Notes under the pieces: model-generated | Told to the model about the DNA's origin: nothing | The model's database searches: none | What the model saw: the letters and a program-made list of their open reading frames with translations, nothing else | Assembly: GCA_017503015.1 (NCBI GenBank) | Contig: JAFVTX010000009.1 | Coordinates: 26,588 to 90,587 of the forward strand | Direction: 5' to 3' | Length of the DNA stretch: 64,000 nucleotides | Source of the DNA: Fibrobacter sp. | GTDB taxonomy: Bacteria > Fibrobacterota > Fibrobacteria > Fibrobacterales > Fibrobacteraceae | Position numbers and translations under genes: made by a program | Part shown: piece by piece, positions 7,320 through 15,467 of the stretch | How the letters are laid out: each line of letters opens with the position of its first letter | Position numbering within the stretch: the first letter of the stretch is position 1

Positions 7320-9140
7320 ATGAAAAGAGATAAAATGCAATTACGGCCTACGGTGTTGGCTGTCGCGACGTCCCTGATGGTGGTATCCCTCGCCCTAACC
7401 GCCTGCAATGAACAGGGATCTGCGGGTACGAAGTCCGCGGGCAAGAACGTTGATTTAAACTGTCCCGAGATGCCGATCGATTCCACCGCTACGGGCGAGT
7501 TCGACCCCATAGCTTCGAAGGATGCCCGCCCCTGTGGCGCGATTACGCTTTGGGGCTCCGCGATGCCGAAGTCTTTTAACATGTGGGAAGATTACAACAG
7601 CTTCTCGGCGGAACTCATGGGCATGATGTTCGAGCCTCTCGTGAGCCTGCACAGTACCGAAGACCGGGAAGTGGGAATCCTCGCCGACAGCTGGAACGTG
7701 TCCGAAGACGGCAAGACGTTCACCTTCCACGTGGACCCGCGCGCCAAGTGGAGCGACGGCAAGCCGGTGACCGCCGAAGATGTGCAGTTCTACTACGACG
7801 TCATCATGGATGAGAAGAACCTGACGCCCATATTCAAGGTGGGACTCAGCCGCTTTGACCGCCCCGAGGTCGTGGACAGCTTGACCATCAAGATGACTGC
7901 GAAGGAATCTCACTGGGGTAACTTCTGGGAAGCTGCGGGAATGCTCGCCTTTCCGAAGCACGCCTGGGCAGGGAAGGACTTCAATCAAATTCGTTATGAT
8001 TTTCCGGTGGTGTCCGGTCCGTACAAGATCAAGACCTTCCGCGAAGACCGCTATGTGGAACTTGCCCGCCGTGCCGACTGGTGGGGCTTCAAGAAGAACT
8101 GGAACCGCGGTAAGTACAACTTCGAAAAAATCCGCTACCGCTTCATGAACGACCAGACCAAAGCGCTGGAAGCCTTCAAGAAGCAGGACATCAACGCCTA
8201 CGCCATTTATACTAGCAGTATCTGGATGAAACAGACTGACTTTGACGCCTTGCAGAAGGGTTGGGCGGTCAAGCAGCGCATTTTCAACAAGGAACCTATC
8301 GGATTCCAGGGCATGGCCATCAACTTGCGCAAGCCGCAATTCCAAGACGTACGTGTGCGCCGCGCCCTCAACATGCTCCTGAACCGCGAAGCCATGAACG
8401 AAAAGTACATGTACAACCAGTACTTCTTGCTCAACAGCTATTACCCTGACTTGTGGGAAGGTAACCAGAATCCGACGGCGCCGCTCTACAAGTTCAATCC
8501 GGACAGCGCTCGTGCCCTCTTTGCCGAGGCGGGCTACAAGGTGAATGCCCAGGGCGTTCTGGAGAAGGACGGCAAACCGTTTGCGATTAATTTCATTACT
8601 AGCCAAGAAGATTTGCGCCACCTGACGCTGTTCCAGGAAGACTTGAAGAAAGTGGGCGTTGTCGCAACCATCGAACAGATGTCGCAGAGTACCTTACGCA
8701 AGCGTCTGGATGACGCCGACTTCGACCTTTATTGGGTGAACTGGGGTGCAGGCCGCCTCCGCGATCCGGAAGCCAGCTGGTATTCTACAACCGCGCTTCA
8801 GAAGGGTACAAATAACCTTGCCGGCGTGCAGGACAAGGTGGTGGATAGCTTAATCAACTTGCAGAAGACTGAATTCGATCTCGCGAAGCGTAACGAAATC
8901 CTGAAGGCGCTGGATAACCGCCTCGCCGAAATCGTGCCTTACGTGCTTATGTGGCAATGCGACCACCACCGCATTCTTTACTGGAATCGCTACGGCACTC
9001 CGGAAAAAGTATTCGACCGCTTCAACCGCGAAGACGCCATTCCGGTTTACTGGTGGCTTGACCCCACGAAGTCCGCAGCTCTTGACAAGGCCATGAAGGC
9101 GGGGGAGAACCTGCCGATTCCGGAATACGACGTGAAGTAA
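7320..9140 (+). CDS. ABC transporter substrate-binding lipoprotein, family 5 (oligopeptide type)
   Basis: A 606-residue extracellular solute-binding protein of the OppA/DppA/YejA group. The N-terminus is a lipoprotein signal ending in the lipobox LTAC, with the mature protein anchored at Cys near residue 29. Family markers include the LADSWNVSEDGKTFTFHV segment, WSDGKPVTAEDV, and VRRALNMLLNREAM. The ATG at 7320 has GAGG 8 bases upstream. No permease or ATPase genes are adjacent, so it must work with transporter parts encoded elsewhere or act alone. The substrate is probably a peptide but cannot be told from sequence. Confidence 0.9.
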   Translation: MKRDKMQLRPTVLAVATSLMVVSLALTACNEQGSAGTKSAGKNVDLNCPEMPIDSTATGEFDPIASKDARPCGAITLWGSAMPKSFNMWEDYNSFSAELMGMMFEPLVSLHSTEDREVGILADSWNVSEDGKTFTFHVDPRAKWSDGKPVTAEDVQFYYDVIMDEKNLTPIFKVGLSRFDRPEVVDSLTIKMTAKESHWGNFWEAAGMLAFPKHAWAGKDFNQIRYDFPVVSGPYKIKTFREDRYVELARRADWWGFKKNWNRGKYNFEKIRYRFMNDQTKALEAFKKQDINAYAIYTSSIWMKQTDFDALQKGWAVKQRIFNKEPIGFQGMAINLRKPQFQDVRVRRALNMLLNREAMNEKYMYNQYFLLNSYYPDLWEGNQNPTAPLYKFNPDSARALFAEAGYKVNAQGVLEKDGKPFAINFITSQEDLRHLTLFQEDLKKVGVVATIEQMSQSTLRKRLDDADFDLYWVNWGAGRLRDPEASWYSTTALQKGTNNLAGVQDKVVDSLINLQKTEFDLAKRNEILKALDNRLAEIVPYVLMWQCDHHRILYWNRYGTPEKVFDRFNREDAIPVYWWLDPTKSAALDKAMKAGENLPIPEYDVK

Positions 9141-9211
9141 TGCGGCCTGTGGTCGTTAATTGCTCCCGTTCCAGGAACTACGTCATGGCGGACAACGATC
9201 CGCCATCTAGC

Positions 9212-9241
9212 AAATAAAAAAGGCGTGCTTTTGGGCACGCC
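9212..9241 (-). terminator. Intrinsic terminator for the 9264 gene
   Basis: Read on the minus strand, GGCGTGC-CCAAAA-GCACGCC is followed by TTTTTTA. It lies just past the stop of the outer-membrane protein gene. Confidence 0.85.
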
Positions 9242-9263
9242 ATTCTTAGCAAAATACTTACGA

Positions 9264-10040
9264 CTAGAAGAAGAATTCGGCACCGACATAGAGGCCGGTT
9301 GCGTCGCCGTCGTCAACCTTTCCGCTGCGGACAAAGAGTTTGGCAATCAAGTCCAACTGGTTGGGAATCACGAAGTAGTCTGCACCCAGCCAGATGTTGA
9401 TTTGCTTGTTGCCGTCGTCATTGTGTCCTCTTTCCGTTCCGTGGTCGTCCCAGGTGCTTTCGGTCAAGCGGTATTTGAGTTGCAGGCCAACGAAGGGGGT
9501 CACGCCCACGTCGGGAACGGTGTATGCCAATTCGCCGCCCAGATGGATGTCAAGTCCGCGTTCATTGTCGTCGTGCTCAAAGCCCCAGAGAACGCCGGCT
9601 TCGGTACCGAACTTCATGCCGGGAACTTCGTTAATGGGCATGCTGAACTGGGCACCGGCGTAAATGAAGATTTCATCACTGGTGACTTCGTCACCGCCGA
9701 TAGGCAAATGAACATCGCCAAAGATGGTAATCATGGGAGCAATTCCATAACGGACTCCCAAAGTCAGGTCACGAAGTCCGTCACCGCCATTGGCGCAGCC
9801 ATCACAATCCGTTTCGCTCCAGAGCTGATAACCCCAGCCTTGCAGGGACAGTTCCAAATTCTGAATCAGGCTGTAGCGAGCTCCGATTTTGAGACCTGCT
9901 TGAGACCAGTCGTGGTCCCAGTCGTAGTAGAGGCCGGCTTCGGCAGAACCCTTGCCGGCTTCGAGAACCGGGTAGTAGTTCCAGGTGGCGAATGCGGCAC
10001 TTACGGCGAGAGCTGAGGCCAGAGCGATTTTCTTGAACAT
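9264..10040 (-). CDS. Outer-membrane beta-barrel-like protein, function unknown
   Basis: A 258-residue protein with a Sec signal peptide (MFKKIALASALAVSAAFA). The mature part has alternating aromatic/hydrophobic strands and ends in EFFF, a C-terminal phenylalanine typical of outer-membrane barrels. A CDGCANGG loop carries two Cys. It resembles transporter-like or porin-like barrels in general shape but no family is recognised. The start has an AAGGAG ribosome site, and TATATTTG lies upstream on the minus strand near 10074-10081. It is monocistronic, with its own terminator. Confidence 0.75.
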   Translation of the reverse strand: MFKKIALASALAVSAAFATWNYYPVLEAGKGSAEAGLYYDWDHDWSQAGLKIGARYSLIQNLELSLQGWGYQLWSETDCDGCANGGDGLRDLTLGVRYGIAPMITIFGDVHLPIGGDEVTSDEIFIYAGAQFSMPINEVPGMKFGTEAGVLWGFEHDDNERGLDIHLGGELAYTVPDVGVTPFVGLQLKYRLTESTWDDHGTERGHNDDGNKQINIWLGADYFVIPNQLDLIAKLFVRSGKVDDGDATGLYVGAEFFF

Positions 10041-10106
10041 GGAAAACTCCTTGAATGCGTTATTTTCGAGCGCAAATATAGAAAAAGGAGTGGCGAGGTT
10101 CTTGCG

Positions 10107-11306
10107 CTAACCCTTGAACTTCAGGAATTTCCAGAGGTATTTGGCTGATTGCAAAGGAGTCTTGAGGAACGCCGACTTTTTGTAGCCGCTGAGGGCGAAA
10201 CCCTGCAACACCTTGTAGAGCCCGATTTGTTCGTCACGGTCGATGTTCAGCAGGAACTTGCGGAACTTGAATTCAAAGTCGTGGGTGCTTCCGAACTTGA
10301 GGTAGCAGGTGTTTTCGTAGTTCTTGAGGAAAGCCTTTGAAAGGTTCCCGCATTCTAGGCCCTGGTGCACGGTATTGGCACAATACCGTCCGGCCCGCAT
10401 GGCCGCCGCGATGCCGCCTCCGGTGAGGGGGTTCGTGTGGTGGGCGGCGTCGCCCACCAGGGCAAAACGGTCCAGGATGTAACTCTTGAGGGTGCTGGAG
10501 ACCGGCACGAGACCACCCACCACCTTGTTCACTTTGGAACCGGGGAAAAGTTTGTCTAGCCATTCCTGGGTGGTTTCCAGGATGTTCTTTTCGTGCTTGC
10601 CGCCGAACAGGAATCCCGCACCGAAGTTGGTGACGTTCGATTTCTGTTTGGGGAAACTCCAGATGTAGCCATCGTTGATAAAGTCGTGGCCCTGCCAGAA
10701 GGTGAGGTAGTCGGGCTTGGTCAGCAGGCCTTCTACTTGAATGTCCACGCCGGTGCAGGTCATGGTGGGGGCCTGCAGGCTCTTGAGCCCGAGACTCCGT
10801 CCGATGCGGGCCTCTACGCCTTCTGCCGAAATGACCATCTTGGCCCGGACTTCGGACGTGCGCGCGGCATCCCCGAGCCCCTCTACCACGCGGACTGTGC
10901 GGTAGCCGTTGGGTTCCTTGCCCATCACGTCGCTTACGGATTCGGCTCGGGCAAGGGTCACCAGTTCCACGCCGTCATTTTCGGCTAGATGGGCGAGCAG
11001 GGGGTCGAACTTTTCGCGGTTCAGCATGAGCCCCATGCCGGGCTTCGGGACCTCGATGTTCACGCCTGCAGGGCCGTAGATGTAGATGCCGTTGATGATG
11101 GTCTCGATACAGTCTTCGTCAATAGGGCCGTAGCTTTCCAGGTCTGAAAGGTTTGTGCTGGCCTCGCCGCAACGCACCGGGTAGCCGATTTTTTCCCGCT
11201 TCTCTAAAAGCAGCACGGAGCGGCCACGCTTTGCAAGTTCTCGGGCAGCAACGGAACCGCCGGGGCCCGCACCGATAACCACAACGTCATATTCTTCACG
11301 AAGCAT
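10107..11306 (-). CDS. Geranylgeranyl reductase-family FAD oxidoreductase
   Basis: A 399-residue flavoprotein. The N-terminal dinucleotide motif VVVIGAGPGGSVAARELAKR, the RCGEAS segment and the second FAD motif GDAAHHTNPLTGGGIAAAMR define the GGR/ChlP family, which reduces isoprenoid double bonds in lipids or quinones. The ATG at 11306 has GAGGAGG upstream, inside the end of the ferredoxin gene (an 11-base overlap), so translation is probably coupled. The ferredoxin is the likely electron donor. The substrate in this organism (menaquinone tail, polyprenyl lipid or other) is unknown. Confidence 0.88.
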   Translation of the reverse strand: MLREEYDVVVIGAGPGGSVAARELAKRGRSVLLLEKREKIGYPVRCGEASTNLSDLESYGPIDEDCIETIINGIYIYGPAGVNIEVPKPGMGLMLNREKFDPLLAHLAENDGVELVTLARAESVSDVMGKEPNGYRTVRVVEGLGDAARTSEVRAKMVISAEGVEARIGRSLGLKSLQAPTMTCTGVDIQVEGLLTKPDYLTFWQGHDFINDGYIWSFPKQKSNVTNFGAGFLFGGKHEKNILETTQEWLDKLFPGSKVNKVVGGLVPVSSTLKSYILDRFALVGDAAHHTNPLTGGGIAAAMRAGRYCANTVHQGLECGNLSKAFLKNYENTCYLKFGSTHDFEFKFRKFLLNIDRDEQIGLYKVLQGFALSGYKKSAFLKTPLQSAKYLWKFLKFKG

Positions 11307-11490
11307 CGGCCACCTCCTCAAGTGTCAGTGCCCCTACGGGGCATGCCCTGGTGCAGGTGCCGCACTTGGTGCATTTCTCGTGGTCGATTTGCAGGTCCAG
11401 GTTGTACATGTCAAGCGCCATGGCGGGGCATGCGCCAACGCAGCCTGCGCATTCCAGGCATTCTTCTCTGTTGTGGACCAGTCTTTTCAT
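11296..11490 (-). CDS. 2[4Fe-4S] ferredoxin
   Basis: A 64-residue bacterial-type ferredoxin with two CxxCxxCxxxC clusters: CLECAGCVGACP, and CTKCGTCTRACP. It overlaps and precedes the GGR-family gene, forming a two-gene operon, and probably feeds it electrons. On the minus strand TATATT (11503-11498) ends 7 bases before the ATG, so the mRNA may be leaderless. Confidence 0.93.
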   Translation of the reverse strand: MKRLVHNREECLECAGCVGACPAMALDMYNLDLQIDHEKCTKCGTCTRACPVGALTLEEVADAS

Positions 11491-11497
11491 GTTGTGA

Positions 11498-11503
11498 AAT
11501 ATA
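11498..11503 (-). promoter_or_regulatory. -10 element, ferredoxin-GGR operon (leaderless type)
   Basis: TATATT lies 7 bases before the ATG at 11490. A TTGGTC at 11528-11523, 19 bp upstream, could serve as -35. Confidence 0.45.
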
Positions 11504-11512
11504 TAAAATATG

Positions 11513-11582
11513 GGGGATCCCCGACCAAGTCGGGGATGACAAGGGAGAGTAATCGGGGATGACCCCGGAACAGGTCCGGGGC
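11513..11582. repeat. Two REP-like palindromes
   Basis: GGATCCCCGAC-CAA-GTCGGGGATGAC is followed by GGGGATGACCCCGGAACAGGTCCGGGG. They belong to the 'TCATCCCC' group also seen at 30570-30625, 53032-53056 and 57097-57119. Confidence 0.65.
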
Positions 11583-11621
11583 AGGCTCGGGGAGGGATGC
11601 GTGGGGTTGACTATGGAAAGG

Positions 11622-13136
11622 TTATGTTTCGGGCTCTTGTTCGGGAGCTTCGCTCTCTTCCTTGGCGGGCTTCAAGCTTTCGGCCTTGGCAAGCATCTTG
11701 CGGGCCTGCACCGCCAAAATGTCGCCGTCGCCCAGTTCTAGCACCTTGTTTAGGCGGGCGATGCCCTGCTCCAAATCCCAGTTTTTGTTGACTCGGATTT
11801 CGCCGATGTTGTAGAGGGCGCGTCGAGCCAGGGTCACGTTGGTTTCCAGGGAAAGTCCTTTTTCCAGAAGGACAAGGGCAGAATCCAGGCTGGTCTTGGA
11901 TTTGGCTGTTTCGCCCCATTCCAGCCACTGGGCGCTGGGAACCTCGATAAACACGCTGGGGCTGGTCATCAGGTCTGCGAGTTTCTTGATGGCGGGGGCA
12001 TCGACGGGGTGTTCCTGCAAGAGGGCGTTCATCGCCTGGCTCAAAATGCGCTGTGCCGATTCGAAGTGGGCCTTGTTGGCCTCGTCCAGTCCTTGGTCTA
12101 TGAGGGCCCTGTTCCGAGCTTTTCGTGCGGCCATCGGGTTTGCCGCCGCGTTTTTCTTGAGGCGTTCGGCCAGGGCGTCGGCCTGGTGCTCCTGGAGGGT
12201 CTTGAACCTGCGGGGAATCTTGCATCCGGCCAAGGCGCCAAGCCCAAAGGTTACGAGGCTTGCAACGCCCACGGCGCTGAAAATTCCTCCGTTCAGCGCG
12301 AAGTTCACCAGAACATCTAGGGCAACACCTGCGATGGCAACACCTTTTGTGAGTGCCGAGACCTTGTCGTTAGAAGGCGGGAACGCTACCGCTCCCAACA
12401 TAAAGCACAGGGCGACACTTGCGCCCATGTACCGCTCCACCGCGTAGTGGTCAAAGAAGGATGTTGCCGTAAAGAGAGATACGAAAATTCCGCCCACAAG
12501 GACAAGTCCTGCTGCAATGCCGGATGCAACCGCCACGCCCCACCGGTCCGAAAGCCTGTAGTAGGCGAAGCAGAAGAATCCTGCGAACAGCAAGAAGCTT
12601 AATACCCCCGGAAAAAGAATCCAGCTAGTCAGAAGCCTGTCATATTCTTCTTCGGCAGGCACAAAAGCTAGGCGGTAGCGCAGGTGCTTGTCGGTGTAAG
12701 CCTTGATCCACTTGTTCTGCTCGCGGACAAAGTCATTTTCTTTAGGATAGTAGTTGTGCTCCTTGATAAACTCATCCTTGCCGCCCTTGATTTCCCACCA
12801 TTCCCTGAATTCCTTTTTCATCTGCTCTACGCGGTCTTCTACCACCAGGGCGCCGTTCTCTTTCAGGTAGCGTTCACGGAACTGCTCGAATTCTTCGTTA
12901 CGGGTCTTTTCGTCGGCCTTGAGGCCAACGGATTCGAACTGCTTGGCTCCTTCATCTTCCCACCACTGGTCAAAGGTTTTCTCGATGTTGGATTCCCGCT
13001 GTTTCTGCTTGATTTGCGGCGAAAGGGCGGTGACGGCGTTGAATATGCCGATGGCAATCACCAGTCCGAAAACGATATAGTGGTGGACCTTGAGTCCTTT
13101 CAAAAAATCCTTGACGCTGTTCAAAATGTCTCCCAT
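11622..13136 (-). CDS. Multi-pass membrane protein with C-terminal TPR-like region
   Basis: A 504-residue protein of no recognised family. One membrane helix lies near residues 20-40. It is followed by a 120-residue, highly charged, Trp-rich stretch with repeated WWE motifs (QWWEDEG, REWWEIKGG). About five hydrophobic segments lie between residues 165 and 310, and the C-terminal helical region (ALLEKGLSLETN, RLNKVLELGDGD) looks like tetratricopeptide repeats. The tail is acidic. It follows the kinase gene by 4 bases on the same strand, so the two are co-transcribed. It could be a substrate, anchor or effector of that kinase; this is inference from gene order. Confidence 0.7.
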   Translation of the reverse strand: MGDILNSVKDFLKGLKVHHYIVFGLVIAIGIFNAVTALSPQIKQKQRESNIEKTFDQWWEDEGAKQFESVGLKADEKTRNEEFEQFRERYLKENGALVVEDRVEQMKKEFREWWEIKGGKDEFIKEHNYYPKENDFVREQNKWIKAYTDKHLRYRLAFVPAEEEYDRLLTSWILFPGVLSFLLFAGFFCFAYYRLSDRWGVAVASGIAAGLVLVGGIFVSLFTATSFFDHYAVERYMGASVALCFMLGAVAFPPSNDKVSALTKGVAIAGVALDVLVNFALNGGIFSAVGVASLVTFGLGALAGCKIPRRFKTLQEHQADALAERLKKNAAANPMAARKARNRALIDQGLDEANKAHFESAQRILSQAMNALLQEHPVDAPAIKKLADLMTSPSVFIEVPSAQWLEWGETAKSKTSLDSALVLLEKGLSLETNVTLARRALYNIGEIRVNKNWDLEQGIARLNKVLELGDGDILAVQARKMLAKAESLKPAKEESEAPEQEPET

Positions 13137-13140
13137 GACA

Positions 13141-14238
13141 CTACCTGTTGTATTCCCTGAGCTGGTTCCACAAGAAGTCGGTGTTCACGTCCCGATAACC
13201 CAGGGCGTTGACCTTTTCCCTTAATTTGTGCGCGATTTCGAAAAGGTTCGGGCAGCTTTGCATCCGCTCGAAACTGTCAAAAATGGTGAGCCGGTCGATC
13301 CATTCCGAAAGCTCCGGGAATCTTGGGTCCTGGAACTTGTTTTCCCTGCCTGTCTTCAGGTATCCCAGGTAGCGGTCCGTAATACGGTAACCGTCTTCGG
13401 TAAAGATGTCCATGGCCCGAGGGAACAGTTTTTCGCCGGTGAGGTATTCGTGGACGATGATGCCGAAGCTGAAATAGTCCACCGAAGACGAAAGGTTCTC
13501 TCCCATGATGGCCTGCTCCGGGGCACTGTAGCAGGGCGTCAGCTGCCCGCCGTACTCATTCACCGTCTCTCGCAGTTTTGCCTGGGCGTAACCGAAATCG
13601 CAGATGAGAATCTTGTGGTTGTTCTTGTGCAGGGGATTTTGGCACAAGAGCAGGTTCTTGGGCTTCAAGTCCTTGTGGATGACCTGGTAGTAGTGCAGCT
13701 GGCTGATGGTGTTGGCCAGGTAGGCTATCTGGGCGATGCGATGGAGAATCTCGTCGTCGGTGAGCTTTGTCTTGAACATCTTGTCCAGGGAGCAGCCCTT
13801 GATGAATTCCATCTTGAGGTAGGGGTGCCTGCCGGCGAGGCCTCCGCCAAAACTCTGGACCACGCCTTCGATGTTGGTGGCGCGAATCAGGTTGTTGATG
13901 CGAATTTCGTCTTGGAATGCGCTCAGGAGCATGTTCAGACGGTGGAGGCGATTCTTGCCCGGTGCCGCCCAGAATTTGCAGATTTTCACGACGATTTCCC
14001 GCTCGCCAAAGTGGTCGCTGTAACCGGGATGTTCAATCCAGAAATTTGCACGGTAAAGGTTGTTGGTGCCTTCCAGGGTGAGGGGCTCCACCAGCTCGAT
14101 TTTTTCCATGGCGCCGCTGTGCAAGAATTCCGGGTTCTGGTCGAACCACCTTTGGTATTCTTCCATGGTGTAATGTGGCCGGAGTGCCAGGTTTCTTGAC
14201 ACTCTGTCCAAGGTCTCGGCAAGGATGTTCCTGAGCAT
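13141..14238 (-). CDS. Serine/threonine protein kinase (Hanks type)
   Basis: A 365-residue kinase. The ATP-anchoring Lys is in IVVKICKF, the catalytic loop is HKDLKPKN, the metal-binding DFG is present, and the activation segment ends CYSAPEQ. The glycine-rich loop is weak. About 75 residues precede the kinase fold and there is no membrane helix, so it is cytoplasmic. It is the first gene of a pair with the membrane/TPR protein. TATCTTTG (14251-14244, minus) puts the -10 hexamer 7 bases before the ATG, another candidate leaderless start. Confidence 0.9.
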   Translation of the reverse strand: MLRNILAETLDRVSRNLALRPHYTMEEYQRWFDQNPEFLHSGAMEKIELVEPLTLEGTNNLYRANFWIEHPGYSDHFGEREIVVKICKFWAAPGKNRLHRLNMLLSAFQDEIRINNLIRATNIEGVVQSFGGGLAGRHPYLKMEFIKGCSLDKMFKTKLTDDEILHRIAQIAYLANTISQLHYYQVIHKDLKPKNLLLCQNPLHKNNHKILICDFGYAQAKLRETVNEYGGQLTPCYSAPEQAIMGENLSSSVDYFSFGIIVHEYLTGEKLFPRAMDIFTEDGYRITDRYLGYLKTGRENKFQDPRFPELSEWIDRLTIFDSFERMQSCPNLFEIAHKLREKVNALGYRDVNTDFLWNQLREYNR

Positions 14239-14243
14239 GCGTC

Positions 14244-14251
14244 CAAAGATA
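14244..14251 (-). promoter_or_regulatory. -10 element for the kinase operon (leaderless type)
   Basis: TATCTTTG is an exact TAnnTTTG match; its hexamer TATCTT ends 7 bases before the ATG at 14238. Confidence 0.45.
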
Positions 14252-14254
14252 GCT

Positions 14255-14332
14255 AATTCGGAATTCAGAGTTCAGAATTCAGAGTTGCATTTTAAATAAT
14301 TCTGAAATCCGAAATCCGAATTCTGAAATTTC
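14255..14332. repeat. AATTCGGAATTC/CCGAAATCC word repeat
   Basis: Shuffled GAATTCAGA words face TCTGAAATCCGAA words as a long imperfect inverted repeat. The same word set appears at 33800-33826 and 44230-44408. Confidence 0.65.
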
Positions 14333-15133
14333 TTATTCCATCGTCTTTTCTAGGGCATTGGTAATCACGTTGTAGGCGTCTTCTACCGTATCGCAGAAAT
14401 GGAACAGCTTGATATCGTCCTTGTCGATCATTCCCGTTTCGGCCAGGTAGTTCCAGTTGATGACCTTGTTCCAGTACTTGCTGCCGTAAATCACCACGGG
14501 CATGCGGTCACCGTATTTCTTGGTCTGGATGAGGGTGAGGATTTCGAACATCTCGTCAAGGGTTCCAAACCCGCCGGGGAACACCACCAGGGCCTTGGCC
14601 ATCTTCATGAACCAGTACTTGCGGATAAAGAAGTAGCGGAACTGCAGGTTCAGCTCGTCGTCTATATAGGGGTTGGGGTGTTGCTCGAAGGGCAGCCTGA
14701 TGTTGAGGCCAATGGAGGATGTTCCCACGTCGTTGGCACCCCGGTTGCCCGCTTCCATGATGCCCGGGCCACCGCCGGTCATGATGGCGAAACCCTTGTG
14801 CTGCTTGTTGGCCCAGCGGCCCAGCTTTGCGCTCAGTTCGTGGGCGGCGTCGTAGTATTCCGCTACGGCCTCTAGTTGCTTTAGACGGGCAACCTCTTTC
14901 TTGTTCTTGCAGCCCTTCAGGCGTTTCTTGATTTCGCTCATGGGCAGCGTGCGGGCCGAACCGAAGAACACGATGGTGTTCTGCACTCCCTCTTGCTGGA
15001 AAATCTGGTTGGGTGCCATGAATTCGGCGATAATCCTGATGGGGCGGCCAATTTCGCTGTCGATAAAGTCCATGTTGTGGTAAATCATCTTGCCAGGAAT
15101 TGTCGAAATAGCCTTTTTACCTTTTGCAGCCAT
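14333..15133 (-). CDS. LOG family protein (TIGR00730-like)
   Basis: A 266-residue Rossmann-like protein. The two hallmark motifs are GGGPGIMEAGNRGA and PGGFGTLDEMFEILT, the nucleotide-binding and catalytic motifs of the LOG (cytokinin riboside 5'-monophosphate phosphoribohydrolase) family, often mislabelled lysine decarboxylase. About 60 extra N-terminal residues precede the core. A conserved VVFPGG strand and a phosphoribohydrolase-type PGGxGTxxE are intact, so it is likely active on nucleoside monophosphates. The ATG has AAAGGAG upstream. It is transcribed away from the small gene at 15247. Confidence 0.88.
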   Translation of the reverse strand: MAAKGKKAISTIPGKMIYHNMDFIDSEIGRPIRIIAEFMAPNQIFQQEGVQNTIVFFGSARTLPMSEIKKRLKGCKNKKEVARLKQLEAVAEYYDAAHELSAKLGRWANKQHKGFAIMTGGGPGIMEAGNRGANDVGTSSIGLNIRLPFEQHPNPYIDDELNLQFRYFFIRKYWFMKMAKALVVFPGGFGTLDEMFEILTLIQTKKYGDRMPVVIYGSKYWNKVINWNYLAETGMIDKDDIKLFHFCDTVEDAYNVITNALEKTME

Positions 15134-15211
15134 GGTAGTCTCCTTTGCTTATCTTTTCCTATGACAAAATACCTTAAGAATGGGCAAAAAGCAACAAAAA
15201 AACACTTTTTT

Positions 15212-15240
15212 TTGCTTTCATTTGAAAAATTCGTTATATT
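15212..15240 (+). promoter_or_regulatory. Promoter for the 15247 gene (leaderless type)
   Basis: TTGCTT (15212-15217), 17-bp spacer, TATATT (15235-15240); the ATG begins 6 bases later at 15247, where transcription itself should start. Confidence 0.65.
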
Positions 15241-15246
15241 TAGGGT

Positions 15247-15459
15247 ATGCTAGTAAAAATCTGGACAGACAGCTTTATCATCACCGGCGAAATCGACACC
15301 CTCCGTGACGAGCGCCTTACCGACTACATCCGCGAGAACAAGGACTTTATCGCCGTGACCCAGGTAAAGGTCAGCGACAAGACCGAAAAGGACCTGTTCC
15401 GTACCCACTTCTTGAACGTGAGCACCAGCCACATCGAGATTATTCTCCCGGCGGAGTAG
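15247..15459 (+). CDS. Small conserved-looking hypothetical protein
   Basis: A 70-residue cytoplasmic protein (starts MLVKIWTDSFIITGEID). Codon usage matches its neighbours, and a near-perfect promoter sits directly against the ATG. The ITGEI...RLTDYI pattern faintly recalls small DUF6812-type proteins, but the assignment is uncertain. It ends 8 bases before the stop of the convergent SNF2 helicase gene. No function can be proposed. Confidence 0.7.
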   Translation: MLVKIWTDSFIITGEIDTLRDERLTDYIRENKDFIAVTQVKVSDKTEKDLFRTHFLNVSTSHIEIILPAE

Positions 15460-15467
15460 TCTCGCGG

